64,000 nt of DNA from Caprimulgus europaeus. Its lineage: Eukaryota > Chordata > Aves > Caprimulgiformes > Caprimulgidae. This document shows, in pieces, positions 47,391 through 60,852 of the stretch (position 1 is its first letter; the number at the start of each line of letters is the position of its first letter). Location: the NCBI GenBank assembly GCA_907165065.1, contig OU015524.1, positions 53,051,295-53,115,294 of the forward strand. Direction: 5' to 3'. The translations under genes and the position numbers were made by a program. Below the pieces are notes generated by a model. It ran no database searches and was not told the DNA's origin. It saw only the letters and a list, made by a program, of their open reading frames with translations.

Positions 47391-48924
47391 GTAAGTCCAA
47401 TTCTTTTGAAGTTGAAAATAAAAGCAGGGGATATATATAAAGCAAAGGCCTCTGCTTTTATTTGTTTATGAACTTAATTGAGGGGAGGTTAAATATACTG
47501 ATTTTTAAAAAAATTGCAGGTCTTTACAGGCTGCATTACAGACTGGTAATTCTAAACTATTCAAATCCTGTAACTTGCAGTATTTTGTGTTTGATGTCAG
47601 AAGGTGAAGTAAATATATGCAGAATACTTGGAAGTTGCTGGCCAGTCATGTAGGACCAGGGTTTGTTCAAGTGGTGAACTCTCTTTCTGTATTAAAAAAA
47701 AAAAAAATTCAGCTTCCTCTCTAATAACTTATTGGTTCAATATCAACTTTATTCAGCAAATTGTGACTGGAAAAAGCAGAAGTGCTTCTTTGTTGAAGGG
47801 CAGAGGGGACAAATATTCATTAGAATTCATTCCATTATTTAATTGTTTAATAAATTTGTTTCCTTTGTCCCGGAAGTATATCTTGATTAATTTAGGTTTT
47901 GTATTGATACATTCATAATGGCATAAAAACTAAGTAAATTCTTGCTTTGTGCATTTAAATTTAATTTAAAAAAACCTCAACAAAATACAGTTTAAACAAA
48001 CCACAAGTAAGTAATCAGTCAATAAGAAATGTCATCCTTACTAGCATAAAATATAGAAAATCTGAATAAATGTACATTAAGCTGATTTGCTTTTGTCATT
48101 GCTTATATTTGCATATATGTAGCATTTCCGCATGGCTAGCCGAAGGAAACATATTTATTAACTGGAATATTATCTAATTGCAAGTCAATAGGTTAGAATA
48201 GGTAGAGCATCTTTCTTTGGGGAAATAACTACAAAGTAAAAACGTATAACAATAATGAATGACTATGTTAATCAGATTCCTGAGTTTTGATTTAAAAATA
48301 GTGATTTAAATAGTTTTAATTTATATCAAGCTAATATTGCTTTTTGCCATTAGAAAAATATTATTTTGAATTCCTACCTTATATACTACTAAAGGAGTTA
48401 AATGCCAGTACATTTTAAAAAGTATTACAGGAACATAGTTTGCTTTAGTGGTAGTAGTGGAATGAGGAATGAGGCAATGCACACAAATATAAGGAATGTG
48501 ACTAGTACTCAAGCATGTTGTAGAGAAAAGAAAGGAAAGGCGAAGCACAGGATCCAAGTGATAAATTTTAGAAATTGTGCAAAATGAGTGAAAGAGCATC
48601 AATAGTCATCAGGCAGTGCTTCCATTTTATATGGAACTACACAACATCTTGATCTTTGTTCTGCCATTAAAACATTTATACTGCTTTCTTAAAGACAATT
48701 AGTGGCCTGTGAAGAGATTGTTTAGAAAGATTTTCAGTTCAGAGCTCAAGTACAGTGGTCAGAGAACTTTTTTATCCTAAGTCTGAACCAGAAAAGAGTT
48801 TTGAAAGATTAAGAGGTAGATATCTCATTGAGAAACTTAATAAGAATTTAAACAGAGGTAAATGTGGAGGTTGTAAAGTCAGAGGCTGTAACCACAAAGC
48901 AAATTTAAGATTATTAGACTGCAA

Positions 48925-48979
48925 GAAAAAAACAAACAAACAAAAAACAACCAACCAACAAACAAACCAACAAACAAAC
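48925..48979. repeat. A/C-rich simple repeat (AAAC/AACC units)
   Basis: Fifty-five bases built of aaac and ccaa units. Similar A/C or G/T tracts recur in the window (2059-2110, 9607-9640, 25293-25312). Confidence 0.95.
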
Positions 48980-49488
48980 TGTAGTTTAAAACAATACTGA
49001 ATTAAAATGCATTTTTGTTGCGAGATTGTAGCCACAAGAGAAAAACCTTGCAGGCTTTATGAGACACATGATCTGCAGAGAGTGGGCTGGGACAGTAGAA
49101 CCATTGTTTTGCATAAAGTAACATCTGAAACTAGGGCTAGGTTCAAAGTCAGACTGCAGAGACAGTAGCTGTAAAAAGTTTGTAGTTGTTCTTGGGAATT
49201 CTGTAAAAATGCTTATTTCTCTGCTGCAAGTTTTCACTCTACCTATTGAGTGTGAGGACTTTGAGGAAATTGTTCTTTTTTTCTGTGATAAATATGAATA
49301 ATTTCTCAAGAGATATTTAATTACCCTTGACATTGTTTATATTTTATTTCTAAAATCGCAAAACCTTTGTATTCATTGCATTGTATATTCATTACCATGT
49401 TCAGTTTCATACATATTGACATACCAGTTACTTCTAAATGTTTGGAAACTTCTTTTACAGGCTTTTGATTTTGTGTGGGTTATAATGT

Positions 49489-49771
49489 TGTGGAGGGTTG
49501 ATGCCCTCTGGTAGCTAAACCCCGATCCAGTCACTTGCTCGCTTGCACCAGTGGGATGGAGGAGATAATCAAAGCTGAACCTCTTGCCCATCCCCAGCAT
49601 ACTCGCTGGGGCAACAGAGTGAAAACCAGAAAGATTTAATACTTGTAAGTTTTGCTTAGCAATAGCTGGCCCATTGGTATGTTTTCAATACTGTTTTGGT
49701 CACATATCTAAAATACAGCACCACACAGGCTGCTCTGAAGAAAGTTAGGGCCATCCCTACCAAACCCAACA
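49489..49771 (-). mobile_element. Short solo LTR related to the 19.6 kb LTR (minus orientation)
   Basis: About 283 bp bounded by TGTGG and CCAACA on the plus strand, so TG...CA ends. In minus orientation it carries the same ordered landmarks as the 19.6 kb LTR: an early TTTCTTCAGAGCAGCCTGTG-like U3 segment, an ATTAAA signal (minus strand at 49635-49640), the Y-rich ATCTCC...CATCCCAC stretch and a GGGGTTTAGCTAC-like end. It is half the length, so U3 is short or deleted. AATGT occurs just before it (49484-49488) and two bases after it (49774-49778), a possible target duplication. No internal genes. Confidence 0.75.
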
Positions 49772-52700
49772 CCAATGTATAACTACAGCTCTGAATCACT
49801 TGCACACTGAGACCAATGCCTCCTGCACCCCCAAATACAATATGAGTTGCAGGATCCTTAAAGTATTGAATCTGTTTCTCTATTCATGCCGTTGCATGGA
49901 TTCAGTAAAATAATGAGCCCTTCACCTGATCAGTCAGAGCTCTTCCTGAGAGCAACCAGCTCTTTTGTCCTGTGGCTTATCAGCCAACGAGTCCTTGGGA
50001 AGTTTTTGTAGACAATTCATATGTTCCTGCTGGCCTGTTTTAGAACACAATCTGCACTTTCCCATTCATCGGCCTTTTCTTTTAGTAACTATTTCTCTTT
50101 TCATACCTACGAAATACATTCATTAAATAAAGGCTTTATGATGATATGACATGTACTTAGGGCCCTTGTTCCCATAAAGAGCCACCACCCCACTTTCCAT
50201 TTATGTCTCTAGACTAATGATTTTCCTAATAATATCTGAACTGCTGGAAAGGGAATACTATTCCACTGGAGAGGGCACTAGCCAGGAATTTGGGAGCTTG
50301 TTCTACAAACTAGCCATTTATTTTTCCTCATTGTCCCTTGATACCATTTTTGTAATTAGAGATAATAGTTTTTATGTCTCAGATGTGTTGGTAGGTTATT
50401 ATTATGTGTAAAAAATTCTGAAATATTACAAGTAGATGTTAACTACCAGAGTCAATGAGATACCTAACACATAACTGTAAAGTTCTTTTAATTTTCCTTT
50501 TGCCTATTCAAAACAATTTTCACTTATAAGGGACTGGAGCCTAGTATTTTGTTTTATTTTTTTTAAAATGCATATTCTCATTCTCCAATATTTATGTCAA
50601 TTCTGAAAAGCACATAGGTTGTCTTTCTGATGACTAAAAAAATACCCTCCAATAGGCAAAGCTAATCCGTGCCTCATACAACAGCAGAGGTTAATTTATG
50701 AGCTGCCCACCTTTTAGAAGGACATTGAAAGCCAACTGAAGTGTTTTGGAAAGTTAAAATAGCATCATCTCTTGTTTGACAAATAAATATTTAAGATAAA
50801 CATTGAGATGTAGTAAGAAAATTCTGTTCAAGTCTTCAAAACCTATGACTTTCAAAAAAAAAAAACAAACCGGTTAAGAACTATTAAACCAAACAATTTT
50901 AATTCCCAGCCTTTCTTTTTAAGAGATTGGATATATTACATGGATCAATTCAAATGATACTTTCCCTTCTCCCAGACACTGAAACATTTATTCAAGTTGT
51001 GTGGTACTCTCTTTAGATGAATTTACAGGGCTGCAAATGTGAAATAAGCAGCTACAAGTATTCAGAAATTTTTAACAAAGCACCACAGAATTCTTAAATG
51101 CACACTGATGGATATAAAGAATAGGCTTTGCTGAATCTAACTGTTTTGTTGTACTATATATTATAACATTTTTCATCTAACAGTACATTTTTATTGAGGC
51201 TATTGATTTAAACTCATTTCCCCAGATGATGAATTCATGCTAATCAACAGTGCACTTGGTGGCAAATAATTAGCATACATCCTTTTCATTTTTTGTACAG
51301 TAAAAAAAGGATAAATTAATATATAATTTTTAAAAGGTACCGGCGTAATGTTAAAAATCTTAATCTAGTATTGTAATAGTATTATTAAAGTGAATATGGT
51401 GTGCATAGTTAATCATTTACATGCTCTAATAATTTCTTCATTGCTGTTTATTGTCTGCCCTGAAGAGGTTTTATTTCACAACCCATCTGGACTAAGTATG
51501 ACAGCTTTACATTCCACCCGGTATTTGATTAAATACTTTTATTTGAGAAATACTTCTCACAAGCAATGAGATCTGCATGCCTTGTGGCATGTACTGTTCC
51601 ACAATGTGTAGGACATTGTAGCTACTATTGCTATATATTTGTAACAGATCAGATATGTCAGTAGAGACTGAGACCAAACCTAGATAATAGCCTTGCTTTT
51701 GAGTAAGTTGAAACTCACAGCTAACACAAGAGCTGTGGTAAACACAGGAATCACAAGCATGCAGTAAGAAATGTTAAGAATCTACTGGAAAGTAACTCTG
51801 ACTTACCATCAGCTTACATTTAATCAAGTAATTTAATTTCTGGAAGAATATTTAAGATGCAGAGATATCTTATTGCTTTAAGAAAAAAAAACATGGTATG
51901 TCTTCTAAATAAATGGATTTTAAGTCTGATAAATTGTATTTTCCAGCCACTTATCTATCTTTCCTTTCGTTTGGTTTTCCCTTTTCTTCTCCTTTCCCTT
52001 TTTTCTTTGTCTGTATACAGTGTTTTTTCATTCAATTTCATAGAAAATACCTATTCTTAGAGCAACTTCCAGTTGAATACTTAATAAATACAGGACACAA
52101 TTATCCTGTATTTGAGGTGAAGCTGAAGGGAAGAAAGACAAAACATTCTGATGAAAAACAAGTGTCACAACTGTATACTGAAATCCTGTTTTCACATACT
52201 TTCTTAGATGACTAAGTTAAAATAGAGAGAAGTAGATCCTTCTTTTTGAGCTGAGTTTTAAGTCAAACCACAGACCTATATTTCTAGTATTATATTTCTT
52301 AGACTCTTAATTTCCCTTCAGCATGAGTGAGCTGGCTGTCAGCCAGACAGCCTTGGCTTCTCTTCATCATTCAGGAATGAACAGTGGCTTCTTTCACAGA
52401 TAAGGTATGAGATGATTGCATGGTTGCCTAGTGCAACAGATTTCTAGGGGTGAACGTGCCCCTGCTTTTATGCCATGCCTATGACAGAATTACAGGAAGA
52501 CAAGCTTCTGTAAGATGTATGGGATAAGAGCTATGGGGTCACCTCCTTACACTTTCTGAAGCAACCATCATTACCTCAACTTATCCACCTCCTTGACAGA
52601 AGTAAGAGCAGTAACTGGTTTACGAGTTGTTGTTTCTCAAACTACTTATCTTATTCTTCATATCCATTGACAGGAGTGGCCACAAGTCTGGTTCTGACCC

Positions 52701-53159
52701 TTTTGCTGGCAAGATCAAATTTTGCTTTTGCTAGTGAGAAGCTTTAGCTAGTACTAACCAATCACTATGTTTTTACTTCATCTACCCAATTGATGTGTAT
52801 TGTGTTCTTCACTTTAGTATCTAGTAGTTTTGAAATTTGAAGAAAAATAAAAGAACAATGGTAAGAGCTGTTGCATTTCTAACTTGGAGTTTCTGTTATT
52901 CATTTGTATAAAAGAAGTAAAATATGCAAAAGTTGTTTATGGCCTAAGTAGGCAAGGATTAAAACAATGTTTTTTTTCCTGCCATGGTTTTTCTTCTAAG
53001 TATTTTACAATGGGCTCTTGTTTAGAATGAAATAACAGAGGTAGACAAAGAAAATAATACTAAGAATAAGTCTGAGAAAGCAGAATAGTTTAGGGTGAGG
53101 TACAATGACATTTATTATTGTTTACCCAGTTCTAATGCATGTTAATGTTTTCTCTGCAG

Positions 53160-53254
53160 AATCTTCTTTGCCAACCCAGCCAGAAATGGTTGTGTATGCT
53201 GGCTGTATACCACTACATTTGTTTGAAGAGGATATTTTTTCATTAGGGCAAATG
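53160..53254 (+). CDS. ADGB: ADGB exon 11
   Basis: Residues 388-419: the peptide contains QPEMVVYAGCIPLHLFEEDI and FSLGQM, matching human SHMVVYATFTPLYLFENKIF. It is a beta-rich segment of the ADGB protease-like region after the charged linker. Acceptor tctctgcag, donor ATG|GTAAGA; starts in phase 1 and ends in phase 0. Confidence 0.96.
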
Positions 53255-55745
53255 GTAAGATTCTATGCTTTCAGGACAAGAAAGCATTACATATTTTATT
53301 ATCAGGGTGTTTCATTTTGTAGCAACTATGTTGTAACAAAAATAATCAAATTAGTATAGTGAAACAGTCACCAGGTAATGATTAAATTAATATTTCAGTT
53401 CTGTATTCTGATCATGCATTTTCCTTCCACAGCCCTGCTAATTTTTTTCAGTTTTACTCCACTTTCCTCTGGATCCCAGGAGCTGAAGTCTCCTGAGAGG
53501 GGCTAGATTTAGACTAGAAAATGCATTATGAGGAAATAGTTCTGATTTGAAAGACTAATTATTTTAAGGACTACTTGAAAAACATGGATTTTTTTTTTTC
53601 AGACTGCAATTAATGACTCCACTGATATACATTTTCCAATATGTTGTTCTATAAGAAATAGCATGTTTATATCAATTTCTATCATTAGTGTTATAACTGG
53701 TGAGAGCAGCTGGAGAGAGTGTAGTATTTCATGCGGGGGGGGGTAAAAACAATGCTTAAATTTCCACTAAGTCACTCATACTCTACAGAAAGCTATTTAT
53801 AATGCCAGAGCAGGCTTTCTTGAGTTGATTATTAATTAGATTTATTTTTTTGTACATTTAAATCATATTTACCATAACTAGAACATTAGAATTTAAGCTA
53901 TCTTCTCATAAAACTGATAGACTTCAGAGAAGACAGACATTTCCAGAAATGGTTTGCAGGTGTTATGCTTTACTGCTCTTAATTCCCGCACTATTTTATT
54001 TTTAGAAACTGTGCTGTGTACTTTATGCAGTTCTGAAGACTAACATGTTCTCTATTATTTTATTTTTATTTATTTTAATTTAAGGTCTCAGACAATACTG
54101 TCTCTTTGCTAATGATAAGTAATACTACTCTTCAAAAAGCACACTGGAAACAGTGATGTAAGGTTATATCTTTCCTGCCACCTAAGTCCTTGAGTCTCAA
54201 AGTTGGCCTCAGTCTGGTAGGGTACAGAGTTTATTGGAAAAAAAGGCATGGCAGACCAAATAGGATGAGTCAGGTTAATCTGTATGTCTAAAACAGCATT
54301 TTAATAAAGACTGGTAGAAAAGAGGAAGCTGACAGAAAATAAATGTGTAAATGGGTTTCTTGTCAGCCTTAGTTAAAAAAGCCCATTCTCAAGCTTTCTT
54401 TGATGGCTGAGGTGTACTACAGTGATAGAAATGAAAGTTTAGAAGGGTGGATTCATTGTTTGGGATAAGAATTGCTCCCTAAATTTGGAGGAAATTTTGT
54501 CTTTGACTGCAGTTGTGCCAGAATTTCTGTCCAGAATTTTTGCAGTGTCCCTTTCAGCTGTGCTCTCTAATGTGTATGTGCTTGGATTGATATGGCTTGA
54601 ATTTAATTGTCTTAAGTTTGCTCAAATAAAATGAAAAAAACAATAGTTGAGCCATTCAAGTGTGTCTTCTACTAAGCAGCTGACAAGTTCTCCTTTATGG
54701 CACCTAACTGATTGTCTTCAAAATCCTTTATAATCTTGAATGGTTTAACTTGCATTTTTGAGTTGCTTGAATGTGTGTGTACCTAGTCACCACTCTTGTA
54801 ATAAGTCTTCATATCAGAGAACAAATGAGGCTGATATATTGCTTGTGCACCTTAATGTGTTTAATTTGATCCCCTCTCTTCAAATAACTACAACTACATT
54901 CTTCTGTGCAGTTTGCAATTATAGAACCTCAGGAACCTTAGATAATGAGCAGGAACAATCAGAGACTTACTGATGAGGATGTTAAAGAAAAGTTATGGGT
55001 GATTTATTTAGCAAGTAAAAAGAGGTGCATTTTTAAAATAAAAATGATGTACAAATCTTGTAACAGGACTTTCAGTAGTGAAAAATGTTACATATTGGAC
55101 CATTATTATTTTAATGGGAAGAGCACCACTCAGTGTCCGCGTGTAAAATTACTCTTACACCTGTTGCAAAGGACTTTGGTACATGGGTCAACTGTAATGC
55201 CTTTAATGTGTTTTCTAAAATAGCCAGCAGATAAATAGCTTAACTTTAGTGATGTATTGGTTCAAAGTGATATTATGTCATGGAGACTGCATGAGTTACC
55301 TAAAAGACCAGTTGTTTTTAGAATTCTGCCGCTTTATAAATACAGCATGAAGTAAGGACTTTTTCCCTCAGAAAAATTATTTTAAAGTATGTTTATTTAA
55401 ATCAAAATATTGTCACTGTTGTTTTCTTATGTCTTCATTCTGCTTCACTTATATGTTTTCTGTAGCACCTAAAAAAATATATTTATATAAAAAAGTTGAA
55501 GTGATTAATCTGTTATGAAAAAGTAAAATATATGTAAACACTTCAAAGTATTCAATTATACTTTTTCTCCTGACTATCAAAGCCTTATTGAAATGTTTTG
55601 AGTAGCCTTGTCAAGTGAACTGGTTTTGCTTCATTTGATATCCAAGCTGTTAGATGCTTTTGTGTGCATACTATTCTTTATGATGGAGAGAAATTATGAG
55701 AAAGGAGAGCTGACCCCAGTCAGATTATCTTTCCATGTTTCATAG
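53255..55745 (+). other. ADGB: ADGB intron 11
   Basis: A 2.5 kb AT-rich intron. A run of nine G lies near 53735-53743. I see no transposable element or RNA gene. Confidence 0.8.
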
Positions 55746-55920
55746 GCTGATTCTGCAGAGAAACTGAGGCAATATGGGCTTTCCCACATATATAGCCATC
55801 CTGTCCTGATTACTAGAACTAGGTCCTGTCCTCTGGTAGCACCACCACAACCACCACCAGTTCCTCGTTGGAAGCTCTTTCGTCAGAAGAAGGAAACTGT
55901 TGTGACATCTGAACCTCGAG
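55746..55920 (+). CDS. ADGB: ADGB exon 12 (candidate catalytic His region, proline-rich segment)
   Basis: Residues 420-477 read ADSAEKLRQYGLSHIYSHPV, LITRTRSCPLVAPPQPPPVP and RWKLFRQKKETVV. Human is almost the same. The segment GLSHIYSHPVLIT can be aligned to the calpain GLVPTHAYAVLDI block, making His437 the best candidate for the catalytic His. The calpain Asn-Pro-Trp block that should follow is replaced by a proline-rich stretch. The last base starts a split Glu codon. Acceptor tttcatag, donor CGAG|GTTTGT. Confidence 0.97.
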
Positions 55921-56711
55921 GTTTGTCTACTCAAACCTCCAAAATAAATTTGCAATTATATTTTAATTATTATCATTCTCAGGGCCATACTTCTCATGTG
56001 TTAGCTTAATTTTAATGGAACTTCCTTAGGAATTACTTTTTCTCTCTTCCCGCTGCCTCCAATTTTGTATTATTTCCCCTTAGCCCTAATATTTCTTAAA
56101 TGCTTTGAGAAGTGGCTTAATTTATCTCTAAAAAAGCACTCTGCTGGAGAAAATGAAGAGGGAGTGTTATCATAGCAGCACAGAAGCTTTCTGATGCAGA
56201 GCCATGGAAGCTTCTGAACACCTTTTGAACATTTAAAGTATGTGACTAGTCCTGCTGCAACAACAAATAGTTTTAGGGCTAAACTTGGTTTAGGATTTGT
56301 CTATATTGCATAATAGAGTTAAATGCATTATATGAGAAAGCTTAAATATGAAAGCGTTACAGACGCGCTAGCAAAACATATTGGGATAAGAAAAAGAGGA
56401 AATTTGCAAAGGCAGAACGTGCTGCCATAGTTATTCTGAGCCACCTTAGGTAACCTTACATAAGTTAAGCACACTTTTAACACCTTGCAGGCTGAGGATC
56501 AGAGTGTTAAGCACTTGGTTTTTTTATGATATGCCACCTAAAGCCACCCCAGTTGTTCTCTTCCATTTGAGTGTATGCATTTTGTGTATGTATATGGGAG
56601 AATGTAACTATTTAGGAACGAGGAATTGCCTATGGAAATTTTTTTGGTCTAAACTATAGTTTTAAGTATTTCTTATTAATATACATGTAACAAATTGAGT
56701 TTTTTTTCCAG
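55921..56711 (+). other. ADGB: ADGB intron 12
   Basis: A 0.8 kb intron from GTTTGT to ttttttccag. No feature recognised. Confidence 0.85.
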
Positions 56712-56802
56712 AGCCTGTGGTAGAGAAACCTGAAAAACATGTTGAGATTGCTAGCCTATTTTTGAACTACAAATTGATTCCTATCACAATACCCACAGAA
56801 AT
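56712..56802 (+). CDS. ADGB: ADGB exon 13
   Basis: Residues 478-507 contain PVVEKPEKHVEIASLFLNYK and LIPITIPTE. Human reads VKKPEQFLEISSPFLNYRMT then FTIPTEM. The FLNY and TIPTE blocks are strongly conserved in ADGB. The exon ends AT|GTAAGT after two bases of codon 508. Confidence 0.95.
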
Positions 56803-58904
56803 GTAAGTATTCAATGTAGCTTCAGCATTAACATCCTATTGTTAGTCTGTTTCACTGTGAAAGCACAATGCCTTATGTTTACTCATGTCACAGAGTAAAA
56901 CTGCTCACTTCATATAGTTTAAAGCACATCAGTATCAGAGCACTCTTGATTTATTAATGTCATAATCATCATATGTGTCATGTAATTAATGAACTGCATG
57001 CTTAGGATCCATTTCAGAAATACAACAGATAAACCACTATACTAGATGCTTACAAAATATTAGTAAACACCTACAAACTTCTAAACACCTTTTCTGTGAC
57101 TAATCCCAAGAATTTCTAATCATGCTCACAGAGACGTACATATGCAATTATATGTACCTTACTGACATTGTGGATTACAAGCACAACTTCTCTTTTGGGA
57201 GTGCATGTTCTTCTACTAGCACACAGCTCCTGTTGGAGTTTCCTCTACTTACACTCACCTGCTATTGGACATGCAAGGTGGGTACTCTAAGATCTATATG
57301 CTGCTCCCTCTAGTCTGCTAATCTACATGCTGGTGAGGAAGCCCACCAGGAGATGGACATGCACACACCCGAGGGGTGGGTCCCTACTTGTCACACCCTG
57401 TACAGACAGTCCCCTAGGTGGATGCACACTTCTCAGGGCAGGGAGCTCTGTCAGGCAAAAACACTTCACCAGTTTCTCTACTATCTGGGACATGTCCAAG
57501 TAAACTGAATAAATTGTGTACTTGACAGCTTCTGCATTTTGATCATCATGATTGGATGGGTTGATAATAAACCAGTTAGGTTTGTGGTTTGGTTTTGAGG
57601 GGGGTTTTGTGGGGTTTTTTTGTTCTGTTTTTGGGGTGTGTTTTTTTGTGAAGAACAGCATTTGTCCATGGAGGAAATGACCTTGGAATACTATGGAATA
57701 TTCTGTGAATATCATTGTTTTGCTGATACAGTTGCATTTCACTGGTTAGAATTACATTAAACTACTTAGTTTGTTTTCCAATAGGAGCAGAAATACGTAA
57801 AAATGCTCTTAGCAATATCCATTAAGAGATTATTAAAAGAATGAGAGAATAATAATTAAGATGCTGCAGTATTTGCGTATTAACATATTTTATACTGTTT
57901 TTTCATATTTAATAGATTGCTTCATGATCAATTTACACCATTTTGTCAAGGACAGTTTATTTACTGTGCTAAGTTTTCATAACAATCAGCTAATTTAATA
58001 TCTTGTGATTTAATTAACAGGTAGTAACTAAAAACAGACAGCGAGTATTAGCATTTAATTAAAGTAATATAGCTGCATAGCTAAGATAAGGGACTTAGGT
58101 ACACAATTGGGACTGAACCTGTTAATAATCTCTTGTTTTTATTTGAATAAAATATTTTGAAAGACAAAAACAGAAGATAATTGTGACTGTGTTATTGCTA
58201 AAGATCTTCATATTCATTATCTCGGTCCTTAAGAAGGGGATTAGATAGCACACGCTTACATTTTTCTCTATTCTTTATTGCTGCAATAACACAATTACGC
58301 CTTTGTGTCTAATTGGTATGTGTGCAACATTGTTTTGATCTTGTTCTCCCAGTTCACTTAACAAGCAGAGTTATACTTCCATCAGTTTTTACTTCTGCCT
58401 CCACTGAAGTCAGTAACAGAACTTTCTTCTACTACAGCCAGAATAGGCCTTGCACAGGTTTCCTTGGTTATCGTATGTTTTAGCTGTCTAGTAGCTATGG
58501 AGACACATTTTGAGGGAAAAGACAAAAACTATTCTGACACAAAACACTTCTTTTTGCCCTACCTTTTAAGTAGTACACATTATACTTTTTTAATTTTTCT
58601 TGTCTAGGGGCCATAGAAATTTATTCATTTCTGGCGTTATCATCTAGAATTCCTCAGCTGCCTTGGGTTCTGTTTTTTTCAGGGTTAGTTAGGAGGGCAG
58701 CAGTTCAGGTCTTTCAAGCATAGATGTGTGTGTAGTGCCAAGCCAGTAATGATGAGGGATTATGCATATATAGATATTGTGCTGCCCGATTAAGCTGTCA
58801 AAATCAAGGCGGAACATTTTATTTTGACAAAATTCTGTTAAGAAGACTGTAATTTGGAAATAAATATATAGATTAAAGTGTTTGCATTTTCTTTTATTAT
58901 TTAG
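56803..58904 (+). other. ADGB: ADGB intron 13
   Basis: A 2.1 kb AT-rich intron. A G/T-rich low-complexity patch lies at about 57584-57652. No transposable element, RNA gene or further exon recognised. Confidence 0.8.
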
Positions 58905-59049
58905 CCACTTTCCACAGTCTACCATCAAAAAAGGATTTCGTGCCATATCATGTCTACCTTCTGTTACTGAAAGTGATGAAAATGTAAGTGACAGTAAAGT
59001 GGATGTGCATCAGAGTGAGAGACACTCAAATGCAGAAGATAATTCTCAG
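58905..59049 (+). CDS. ADGB: ADGB exon 14
   Basis: Residues 508-556. It starts with the split codon (Ile, where human has Met) and reads HFPQSTIKKGFRAISCLPSV, TESDENVSD and ends NAEDNSQ. Human has HFVRSLIKKGIPPGSDLPSV and SETDETATHS. The second half is acidic and Ser-rich, a likely disordered stretch before the globin part. Acceptor ttatttag, donor CAG|GTAATA, ends in phase 0. Confidence 0.94.
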
Positions 59050-60795
59050 GTAATAATTTTCCTAATTTTTTTTAACTTGACCTAGTTTTATATTCCAAAG
59101 GACGGTGAAAGACAAAAGAGAAAATACTTAATACTTAAATATAGGTTTTTAAAGACTTTTCCCCCTATATTTAAGTAACTCCCCTACCCTTTCCACGTAC
59201 TGAGTGGGAAATCTTTCCTAATACTTTTTGTATTTTATGATTATATTCTTAAAATCCTTTTGCTAACACTATAAAATATTTTGATTTTGCTCTTTAAATT
59301 CTATTTGATGGGAGAGCCTTAAGATACACAGGGGTCTTTAGAAATAAATGTTACTTCATGGATTAATGTTACAGTTAGTGTATTTCATCTACAGTGAAAG
59401 ATGTACCTAGGTGCATGACTAATTGAAAAATATAAACCTTATAAACACATGACTTAAAATGGCATCCACATTTGGTTCTTAGTTAAAAGACTTCACACTA
59501 GATCTTGAAGTTAAGGCTTCAGTGCTAAGTTTACCTTCTCTTAAATTTCAGAAGCTTTGCCTTTTAAGGGAAACCTCAGCCATGAATTAGACACTCAAGC
59601 TTCCAAGTGATAGCATGAGAGAGTGACATTCCTCCAAACAGGTTCACTAGATGCAGAACACTGACCAGAGGTTGCCCAAGCTAGGCAAGGAAATGATGGC
59701 TACTAGGTAGAAGACTCCACTGTAATTTTCCAAGATAGATAAGATGAATCTTAACCAAGTTCAGTAAAACATTACTAGGATGACTTTGGGCAGTTATGAT
59801 GACTGTGTTGGGTTTTTTTTTCTTGCTTCTCTTTTTGTTTTTAAATTGTGCTACCGAAGTCTACTTTTAGACAAATGTTTAACAAAATGCTTCCTGTAAT
59901 ATTTAAATCTTATATGTTGAACAGAGAAGTTCTCCCCTCTACATTTGTTTTCTATGTTAAGTAAAAAATGAGTACTTCTTCCATATCTGTTATGTTCAAT
60001 AAGATTACAATGCAGAAAATAATTTAAAAGAACCTATAACGTGTTCATCTAATACTGCATAAAGGAAAAACAGCAACAAAGCCCTTATCTTCACAATCCC
60101 ATATTTATTTTAAAATTTCTACTGTTCTTTTCTGGGGCAAACTGAAGAGTATACTTGAGGATAACATTTGTGGTGTTTAGTTGATGTATTGTGACTGCCT
60201 CTAGGGTTACAAAATGTGATTGAAGATGAGACATATTTTTAAGGATAGTATTGTATATCCTCACAAACAAAGAAAACATAATTTAGTTTGATAAATTTAG
60301 AAATAAAAAAGAAATAATTTTCTATGTAATTTTTGGAGGGCCTATTTATATGTTTCCTCTTCAGAATATATTGTGATGCCATTTCTGTATTTCAGATCTG
60401 AAACTCAGTTGTTTTAAACTGTTCTATGTCTATTGTGTGTATAGAAAATGTACATATGTGGATATAATTACTGAATATTTATCAGTTTTAAATAGAGTAA
60501 TTCTGTAGTGAAGGAGAATTCTTAGCTATAGAATACATATTTAGCTATTCAGTATTTTGTGTATATTTTATAAACAATATTTTAATTAGTACTTGATGAC
60601 TTTTAAAAGTCTTTTTAATAATTGGAAATCACAAAATCATTACAAAAGAAGCAGGGTAAAAAGGAGCTGTAAGTACCATCTTACAATATTTAATAATTAT
60701 TGTTTACATTACTGCAGTCTCTCTAGCAGTACAAATACAGTTAATTTAGTTAATTGGAAATTAATAGACATTTATGTATTGTAAGCATAAAAGTA

Positions 60796-60827
60796 GTTTG
60801 GAACATCAACTTGTTGATGTTCCAAAC
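60796..60827. repeat. Perfect hairpin 1: 15-bp stem, 2-base loop
   Basis: The arm 60796-60810 (gtttggaacatcaac) and the arm 60813-60827 (gttgatgttccaaac) are exact reverse complements separated by TT. The arms are not low-complexity, so chance is unlikely. The stem is too short for a normal microRNA precursor. Confidence 0.97.
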
Positions 60828-60852
60828 TTACACTCTTAGTCCAAGAGTGTAA
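60828..60852. repeat. Perfect hairpin 2: 10-bp stem, 5-base loop
   Basis: The arm 60828-60837 (ttacactctt) and the arm 60843-60852 (aagagtgtaa) are exact reverse complements around AGTCC. It begins on the base after hairpin 1 ends. Confidence 0.95.

Larger units (their letters stand above)
47391..53159 (+). other. ADGB: ADGB intron 10
   Basis: A 5.8 kb intron. It contains an A/C-rich simple repeat at 48925-48979 and a short solo LTR at 49489-49771. The other DNA is AT-rich with no recognised feature; open frames such as 51857-52215 have no similarity I know. Confidence 0.8.

Noticed and set aside
53735-53743. Nine-G run
   Set aside because: A single homopolymer; too little to form a quadruplex by itself and prone to sequencing error.
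59545-59600. Possible extra ADGB exon after aaatttcag
   Set aside because: The frame needed after exon 14 closes quickly and no similarity to ADGB is seen.
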